Under the pieces are notes generated by a model. It was not told the DNA's origin. It saw nothing but the letters and a program-made list of their open reading frames with translations, and did no database searches. A DNA stretch of 64,000 bases from Lithobates sylvaticus (taxonomy: Eukaryota; Chordata; Amphibia; Anura; Ranidae): contig CM053033.1 of the NCBI GenBank assembly GCA_028564925.1, forward strand, positions 85,652,468 through 85,716,467. Reading direction: 5' to 3'. A program made the position numbers and the translations under genes. Each line of letters starts with the position of its first letter. The first letter of the stretch is position 1. Positions 57,813 through 64,000 of the stretch are shown here, in pieces.

Positions 57813-57925
57813 TTTATTTTTATTTTTATTTTTATTTTTATTTTTGATTTATATTTTTTATTTTTATTTTTATTTTTACTTTTATTTTTATTTTTATTTT
57901 TATTTTTATTTTAATTTTATTTTTA
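57685..57925. repeat. (TTTTTA)n / (TTTTATT)n low-complexity tract
   Basis: About 240 bp of nearly pure TTTTTA units with occasional one-base changes, in the 3' part of the PLE. Confidence 0.9.
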
Positions 57926-58664
57926 TATTTTAGTGATTTTTAGTTTCCATTTTTATACATTTTAGTATCTGAGTATGATTTTATTCATACACTCTAGCAC
58001 AAATATTTTGTGTGTATTTTAAATTTGTCTCGATGGAGTTCATTGTAGTGTTTAAACACACATCAAATATATGGAGATATGGACATAAAATGATTGGAAT
58101 ATGGGGATGTTGTCAGACCGGCAGAAATATTGACACTAGCATCGCCATGTATGTAAATATGGATGCGGACTAACACAAAGGTATTAATATAAATACAAAT
58201 AAACCTTCCATTTAGCAATATATATACAGAGTGGAATGATCTCTGCATAATATATATATATATATATATGTATAAAACGCATACACCAATTAAATGATTA
58301 CAACACGCAACCTTAAACACATAGATTTCCACATCAGCAACCATATAAGGTCATGCGATGTAAGGGTTAAAAAGGCCGGTATTGATGTATGTAAAGAGAA
58401 ACAGAAGCGTGTTCTGCATATTTCAATTATCTAGTTATTATATGTATTATTATATGAAACAAATATGTATAAGCACTATAGCTAATTAACTAAAATATGG
58501 TACAAGAATGAAGGAAAACTTCATAGTAAACATGTAATGCAGACAGCGGCTGTGCATGACAATGTATTGCTGTCTGCGAGTCCCCATTGGCCAGTTACAC
58601 TGGCAATCAGACAGCTCAGCGCCCGGATTGGGCGCTGATTATTTATAATCCTCACTTCCGGTGG

Positions 58665-58724
58665 CGAGGTCACACCCTCAGACGACGTCCGGAAGTGACG
58701 AAACGCGTCAGGGTCGTGACCTCG
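58665..58724 (+). ncRNA. Hammerhead-ribozyme-like motif in the PLE tail
   Basis: CGAGGTCAC (58665-58673) pairs perfectly with GTGACCTCG (58716-58724), and CCCT (58675-58678) with AGGG (58710-58713), giving a long stem I. Between them are CAGACGA, a short GTC/GAC stem II with loop, then GAAACGCGTC, the short self-complementary stem III seen in retroelement hammerheads. The first core box differs from CUGANGA at one base, and a base is extra before stem II, so activity is uncertain. PLEs are known to carry such ribozymes. Confidence 0.55.
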
Positions 58725-59644
58725 CAGGAAGTGACGCATGCGTTCCATTGTGCGCTCCAGCCACCAAGCGACCAGGAAGTAGAGGCTGACACCGCTCTAC
58801 ACATCGCTTTGGAGCCCGATTTCCGGCGGACGGACGGGACTAACAGGCAGAGTGCAATTTAATTGAATTACAAAGCTGATTACTATTTGTTTTTGGGTAC
58901 GCAGATTTTAATAAGGGGGGGGATTGGATATTACAAATAAAGTGGAATTTTGTCAAACTGTACTACGCTATCTGCACCATTATTCTCTTCATATGTGTAT
59001 GCTGGGTTGGAGTGGATCCTTTCTAAGGCTTGCAGAAGGTGAAGAGGTGACCGTGCTGAGGAGATAGCAGTGTCCTTTGGCTTATGATTTAAATGCCCAT
59101 TTTTATCATATTTCTGGTGAGTGCATCCCCAAAGGGGAGTGTGTACTGCACGCGGTGAAAATTTGGATATCCGGTGGAAGGTGGATCACTCTAATTTTGC
59201 GATTTCAGGCTCACTGCACCATTATGAACTTTATTTTGGGTTTCCATGCTGTTTAATGAACTTTCTTAACACAAAAAGACTGATTTTTAGCGCTGCTGCA
59301 ATATTTTAAAGGGACAAACACCTGTCTTTTATGATTTGTGTTTTACCCGGTCTTTTAATATTGCCTTTTTATCAATTGTATCGTATTTTATAGTGGCTGC
59401 TTTATCGATACTTAATAGTGATATCAGGTATTGATACGTGTGTCTATTATTCCTAAAGTACGTTGAATCCAGGAGCGCGGAGAGATAGGCCCTTTGGACG
59501 GCAGATTTTGAGGCACTATCCTTTTCGATTAACTAAATTATACACCACACATTTTTTTTAATGTTATTAGCCGATTAATCTAAACAATAATCGGCCAACT
59601 AATCGATTATGAAAATAATCGTTAGTTGCAGCCCTAGAGTAATA

Positions 59645-60208
59645 TATTGGGGGAGTGGAAGTTTTAAACAGCTGAGTCTTTCATTTCATTGAGATGCTGC
59701 AAACAAGGAATAATAGGGCACCGTTTTTTCATTTCTCTAATTTTGTTTTTATACTTGGAAAATAGAGTATAAGCATGACTACGTGGTTAATAATTGTCAT
59801 ATGAGGTTAGTAGTTTGCAATGTAGGTGTACAGCTGTGACATCGCACATTCAGGGTCATGAACAGCACTTTCTTGTTCTGACTCCAATGTTGCGACATAA
59901 AGTTTTGCTCGCCTAGTAGATCAGCTGCGGGGGAAAGAAAACGTTTTCCTGGCACTTTCACCTTCTGATCATGGAGATAATTGTCCTAGTGACAGAGAAA
60001 CAAAAATAAGAAAGGTTTCTGTTTTTGAGTTGAGTGTTGTGCTCTTCTCTGTATTTACTTTGAGCCGTGTGTTTGCCTTGAAAAATAAATGGTAAAACCA
60101 AAACGCAGAAATCCCAGCCTTTGCGGAATTATAGGTTTTGACTTCCTTTGTGCTAATTTGGACCATGTGTGCCTGTGAGACATAGGTTTAGATTAGGTGA
60201 TGTTTTAG
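59645..60208. other. Unassigned sequence
   Basis: No repeat ends or coding features recognised between the hAT and the Harbinger-like fragment. Confidence 0.4.
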
Positions 60209-60545
60209 GCTGCTTTCACACTGAGGCGCTTTACAGGCGATACAGCGCTAAAAATAGCGCCTGCATATCGCCCGTAAAACGCCTCTCCAGTCACTCCAGT
60301 GTGAAAGCCCGAGTGCTTTCACACTGGAGCGGTGTGCTGGCAGGATGCCAAAAAAGTCCTGCAAGCCGCATCTTCGAAGTGCTGTAAGAGCAGTGTATAC
60401 ACTGCTCCTAAAGCGCCCCTGCCAATTGATTTCAATTGGCAGGGCCACCAAAGAGCTGGCAAAGCGCCGCTGCAGCGGTGCTTTGCAGGCGCATTTAACT
60501 GCTTTTTTTCCGTCGTTCGCAGGGGTTAAAAGCGCCCCCCGCTAG
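60209..60545. mobile_element. Harbinger-like MITE, left part
   Basis: Starts TTAGGCTGCTTTCACACTG and contains repeated GCGCT/AGCGC and CCAATTGA..TCAATTGG inverted motifs. The right end is absent, and the sequence passes into a PLE-tail fragment near 60546. Confidence 0.5.
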
Positions 60546-60857
60546 CGGGCAAAAAGTACTGCAAAACCGTACTCATAGCTAGACACTCTGTCTAGCTATG
60601 AGTAAGCGCTGTATTTAGCGTGAAACGCGTCAGTTGTGTGCCCCCCTTCCCTGTTTTGCTGTGTTTTTGGACTTTGATGTGATTCCTGTTTTTAAATAAA
60701 TCCATTTGATTTTTCATCTTAGTCTGGTGTGCGGCTGTCCAGAGTTCCCCTTGTTACTTTCTAACTACCTTGTTATTAGCCTGCACCTGGAGCTCCACAC
60801 TAGGAGTAGAAGCATTCGCCTTGAAGGATCCCTCTGGAGCGGTGGTCATCTCTCTCC
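60546..60857 (+). mobile_element. Penelope-like tail fragment
   Basis: Carries GTGAAACGCGTC (about 60620), TTTTTAAATAAATCC, and TCTGGTGTGCGGCTGTCC, the order seen in the PLE tail at 58700-59000. A perfect 14-bp stem, ACTCATAGCTAGAC/GTCTAGCTATGAGT (60571-60603), precedes a second stem (GCGCT/AGCGT) and GAAAC, resembling a hammerhead's 3' half. Confidence 0.5.
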
Positions 60858-60863
60858 CCTGTA

Positions 60864-61254
60864 CACACGGTCGGAAATTCCGACCACAAAATCCGTCCGA
60901 CGGATTTTGTCCGAAACTGGTGTTGCATACACACGGTCAAAGTTGTCGGAAAATCCAATCGTTACGAACGTGCTGACGTTCATTGCGTACTACGGGACTA
61001 CGTAGAGGCTAGTAGCCAATAGCTTTGGTCTTGTAATTTGATCTGAGCATGCGTGGCATTTTGTCCGTTGGAATTCCCTACACACGATCGGAAAAAGTCC
61101 GATCGGATTTTGTTGTCGGAAAATTTGAGATCCTGCTCAAATTTTTCCCGTCGGAAATTCCGACAGAGAAAAAGCCCGCTAGAGCCCACACACGATCGGA
61201 TTTTCCGACAACCTAAACCTATCGGACTTTTCCCATCGTAATATCTGACTGTGT
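60864..61254. mobile_element. Tc1/mariner-like MITE
   Basis: TA at 60862-60863 and 61255-61256. Ends CACACGGTCGGAAATTCC and, inverted, CACACAGTCAGATATTAC. Inner TCGGA/TCCGA motifs recur on both sides. A TA duplication is the mariner signature. It is noncoding. Confidence 0.6.
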
Positions 61255-61559
61255 GTACAGGTTCAAGAGTTCTGATCATTATGATTATCACCCTAATGAC
61301 TGCCCAAGTCTCGGCTGATTACTACCCTGTTGGCACCATCTGGCTTGACTAGACAATTTTTCAATCAACTTTTGTCAGTGAGGCCAGAGGGAAATTGATC
61401 GGCTCAACAGTGAGTGATTTCAAATAGATGTAGTCAATGATTGTGTATTTAGCTTCCGGTGCAGTGTATTGTTTGTAGAATTTTGAGGAAAATAATTAAT
61501 TGAATCTATTTTTGAATAGGGCTGTAACAAAATGTGGAAAAAGTAAAGCACTGTGAATA

Positions 61560-61880
61560 CTTTCCGGATACAGGATTTATATAGCGCCAACAGTTTGCGC
61601 TGCGCTTTACAACATGAGGGCAGACAGTACATTTACAATACAATTCAATAAAAAAGGAATCTGAGGGCCCTGCTCATTAGAGCTTACAATCTAAGAGGGA
61701 GGGTGAAGTGACACAAAGGGTAATAGCTGTGGGGGAGGAGCTGATGAAGAAAATAAAAGTAGTCATTTGTTAAGTGAAGGCGGGATATATCGACTTTTCT
61801 GAAGAGATCGGTTTTCAGGGATCGTCTAAAAGCAACTTTGTAAAAATGTTCACTTTTAATTTTTTTTCTGTAAAAGTCAT
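61560..61880 (+). repeat. Interspersed repeat 'TATAGCGC..GCTTTACA', copy 2 (longer)
   Basis: TATATAGCGCCAACAG, GCGCTTTACAACAT, GAGCTTACAATCTAAG and TTTTCAGGGATCGTCTAAAAG appear in order. The first three motifs are shared with the copy at 5130. The class is unknown; the minus-strand 61684 frame is chance. Confidence 0.5.
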
Positions 61881-62718
61881 TTAACACTTTAAGCTGCACA
61901 CTGCAGGTTTTTAAACTGTAAAGCTGGTTTTACTGTAGGTGGCGAGGGGTTATCGGGGCTGGAAGGCAGGTACTAATAACCTGACAGAGGTTCTAACCTT
62001 TCACTTTTTAAAAAGTGTTTTAGTTGTCCCCCTTTAGTATGTCCCCCTCGAGATTACCTAGTGGTGACACAGGCCCTAAAGAAAAGCCTGATAGTGTCTT
62101 TGTCCTTTGCATTTTGTTCAAAACTAAAATGATAAAAGCGTTGGCTGGAGTTGTGCAGCAATTCTTGCAGTATGGCAAATACTCAAGCTGTAAATAGCAC
62201 CTCTAGGATTTTTTTTTAATTTTACATTTCAGCTTTGTCACGCTGTTCGGTCACATTCCAACATGTAAGTCTATGTGGCTAGTGTGTTCGGCTGTTGGGT
62301 ATACATGTATGCAGAGAATGTAAAGAATGCTGTCACTTTTTGTGGTCTGCATATGGAATGAGCGGTATGGGGACTTGATCGGCAAGTTTTTTTAAATATT
62401 ATTGCAGATATTTTAATTTTTTTATTTTTTTTCCCTTCTCGGCTGCTTGATCGACAGTCATAGTAATTGTTTACCATGTACATACAGACAAACAAATAAT
62501 GATATTCCCATGGCAAGTCTACCGTTGGCAAATAAGACTAAATGTTTACTAAAAGCATTATAGTTGTTGCTCTTTAAATATAGTTTATAAATAAGTGAAA
62601 TAAAGGGTAATTGGGCTAAAATACCTTCCCTGGGGAATAGGATGCTCCAGTCATATAATGACGATCTCAGGCATATATTTGTGATCTGTGGTGAAGATGA
62701 GGCAAGCAGAACACCTTC
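61881..62718. other. Unassigned sequence
   Basis: No recognised repeat or gene. The minus-strand frame 62458-62802 overlaps the hAT MITE and is not a gene. Confidence 0.4.
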
Positions 62719-62726
62719 CTCTAACA

Positions 62727-62883
62727 CAGGGGTCTCAAACTGGTGGCCCTCCAGCTGTTGTGAAACTACAAGTCCCATCATGCCTCTGCCTGTGGGAGTC
62801 ATGCTTGTAATGGTCAGCCTTGCAATGCTTCATGGGATTTGTAGTTTTGCAACAGCTGGAGGGCTGCTAGTTTGAGACCCCTG
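62727..62883. mobile_element. Palindromic hAT MITE (157 bp) with perfect 8-bp duplication
   Basis: CTCTAACA at 62719-62726 and 62884-62891 flanks CAGGGGTCTCAAACTGG and its near-inverse. Each arm holds an ACTACAARTCCCAT.. motif (62763 and, inverted, about 62840). It is noncoding and looks recent. Confidence 0.85.
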
Positions 62884-62891
62884 CTCTAACA

Positions 62892-63723
62892 GATCAAATG
62901 AACATATTTGGGCCTTTGGTCATGTGACCAGTACTGCGGAGAGTCTGGAGTAGCTACTCAGAGCTTGTAGTAGCATTTAGTCATACACTGTTCCACCCGT
63001 TTAGTGACTGAGGCATATTTATTAAGCAGTGAATCTGATACTCCCAAACATTGTCTGCAGGGGAATCTTTCAGGTTGTGTGTTTTTAAAGCCTAAGCGCA
63101 GCCAAAATTAAAAAGAAAATCGGCACAAGGAACATAACTTGCATTGAGTGGGATGTGCACCTTGTGCTGATTTCTTTGCAGTTAGTAATAATTTGCCTCT
63201 GCCGTCCCCGCCCCCGCTGCTGTAATCTTCCGGAGAAGCTGGTGTTTGTATACCTAACAAATAATGGACTGCTGCAGGCTGTCATCAAGAGAACCCGACA
63301 ATACCTGCTTTTACTGCCCAGCTCCACCATTCATAGAAGCCAGTACTACAGCATCTATGAATGCAACAGGATCTGTGAATGAAGGAAGATTCTGACAATT
63401 GATAGCTCTGCCCCCTCTATTCATAGATTGTCTTCCATTATTAGAAACTCTAGTCTGGCTCCCATGAATGATGGAGCTGGGTGGGTGTAGTTGGGTTCTC
63501 TTGATGAGAGCTTGTTAAAGCCCTTCAGTTCTATTATTCCCCACCGCACCAGGAGATTATGGTGGTTGGTGGGGGGGGGAGGGGTTGATTTGGGAGGACG
63601 GTAGGATGGAGGAAGATTACCAGTAACTTGTAACTACCAGAAGGATCGGCACAAAGGACACATACTACTGACTGTAAGTTATGTGCCTTGTGCTAATTTT
63701 TTTGTTTGTGAAATTGGCTGCAC
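62892..63723. other. Unassigned sequence
   Basis: Two diverged inverted or repeated blocks share 'GCACAAGG..ACATA.CTTGC..TGTGC' near 63123-63175 and 63648-63705, suggesting an old inverted-repeat MITE of about 600 bp. No gene was recognised. Confidence 0.4.
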
Positions 63724-63727
63724 TTAA

Positions 63728-64000
63728 AGTGGTTGTTAAGCCACTTAGTAAATTACACGCAATCCCCTCTGTTAGAAAGTGTCCTATGCTGCAGTGTCTG
63801 TGTTTTGTAAAAAAATATGCCCATTTCTACCTTATTTCACAGCTCTGCTTGGCGCTCACGTGACTCCTCGCTGTTCCCCCTCCCAATCTGACAGCTAAAG
63901 CGGGAGGGGCCGAGAATCCCCCGCTGATGTCAGTCAGGAGGTGGTGGGGGAGAGGAAGAGAGAGAGCTGAGATGCCAGTCAAGGAGGAGAGAGTCAAAAT
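63728..64000 (+). mobile_element. T2-like MITE, cut by window end
   Basis: TTAA at 63724-63727, then AGTGGTTGTTAAGCC. The GC-rich interior with a GAGAGAGAG tract matches the complete copy at 13581-14162. Confidence 0.65.

Larger units (their letters stand above)
55787..59527 (+). mobile_element. Penelope-like element, 5'-truncated (3.7 kb)
   Basis: A 16-bp direct repeat ATTAACTAAATTATAC flanks it (55771-55786 and 59528-59543). The empty-site sequence is visible in the sibling hAT copy near 3454. It begins inside the reverse-transcriptase thumb, runs through the GIY-YIG endonuclease, and has a 2.6-kb 3' part with AT-rich microsatellites, a hammerhead-like motif (58665-58724), an AATAAA-like stretch and a TGGTGAGTGC motif at 59115. 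Only the 3' half was inserted, typical of this class. Confidence 0.85.
53964..59636. mobile_element. hAT element, copy 2, with perfect 8-bp duplication, hosting two insertions
   Basis: GAGTAATA at 53956-53963 and 59637-59644 flanks TAGGGCTGAAACAACTAATCG and, inverted, TAGGGCTGCAACTAACG. Inside are a TTAA element (54516-55735) and a Penelope-like element (55787-59527), so the hAT alone is about 0.7 kb. Its ATCGATTA repeats near both ends are inverted. It is noncoding. It is the better-preserved sibling of the remnant at 2295-3575. Confidence 0.82.

Noticed and set aside
57711-57914. Phe/Ile-rich 67-codon frame
   Set aside because: Pure translation of the TTTTTA low-complexity tract.

Overview
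The window looks like repeat-dense nuclear DNA of a large-genome frog, most likely a true frog (Ranidae or a relative). That is inferred from the many TTAA-flanked elements ending in CCACTT/AAGTGG, the T2-like TTAAAGTGG MITEs familiar from amphibians, and co-resident L1, Penelope-like, hAT and Harbinger-type repeats. I recognise no host protein-coding exon and no rRNA or tRNA gene. The only convincing coding sequence belongs to transposable elements: one nearly intact L1, an older L1 fragment, and the 3' half of a Penelope-like element (PLE). Layout: 1-5.9 kb holds a TTAA element cut by the window edge, a minus-strand retroviral envelope-like fossil interrupted by a MITE, a hAT remnant with a TTAA element inside it, and small palindromic MITEs. 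5.9-8.7 kb is a 2.8-kb Harbinger-like foldback element with a 2-kb palindrome. 9-17.6 kb is a chain of MITEs (Harbinger, hAT, T2-like, piggyBac-like), many with exact target duplications and several sharing a TTAA between neighbours. 18.28-19.62 kb is a retroelement tail with an apparently perfect 1.17-kb palindrome and a 14-bp target duplication. 19.7-22.9 kb is a degraded L1 ORF2 with a MITE in it. 23-30 kb is mixed MITEs, a hAT with a 34-bp minisatellite, and unassigned sequence. 30.13-35.97 kb is a hAT element enclosing a 5.1-kb TTAA element. 38.36-41.87 kb is a long-terminal-repeat-bearing DNA-transposon-like TTAA composite. 41.88-49.84 kb is the full-length L1 (ORF1 intact, ORF2 with one in-frame stop, 15-bp target duplication, poly-A). 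50-53.7 kb holds more TTAA elements. 53.96-59.64 kb is a hAT with 8-bp target duplication that contains a TTAA element and a 5'-truncated PLE. 60-64 kb holds PLE-tail, mariner-like, hAT and T2-like fragments. Almost all structure can be read as layered insertion history. Target duplications (TTAA, TWA, TA, 8 bp, 14-16 bp) let many insertions be delimited to the base. The youngest-looking insertions are the full-length L1 and perhaps the palindromic retroelement tail, judged from intact reading frames, arm identity and exact duplications. All family names come from reading terminal motifs and protein motifs by eye; no database search was possible.
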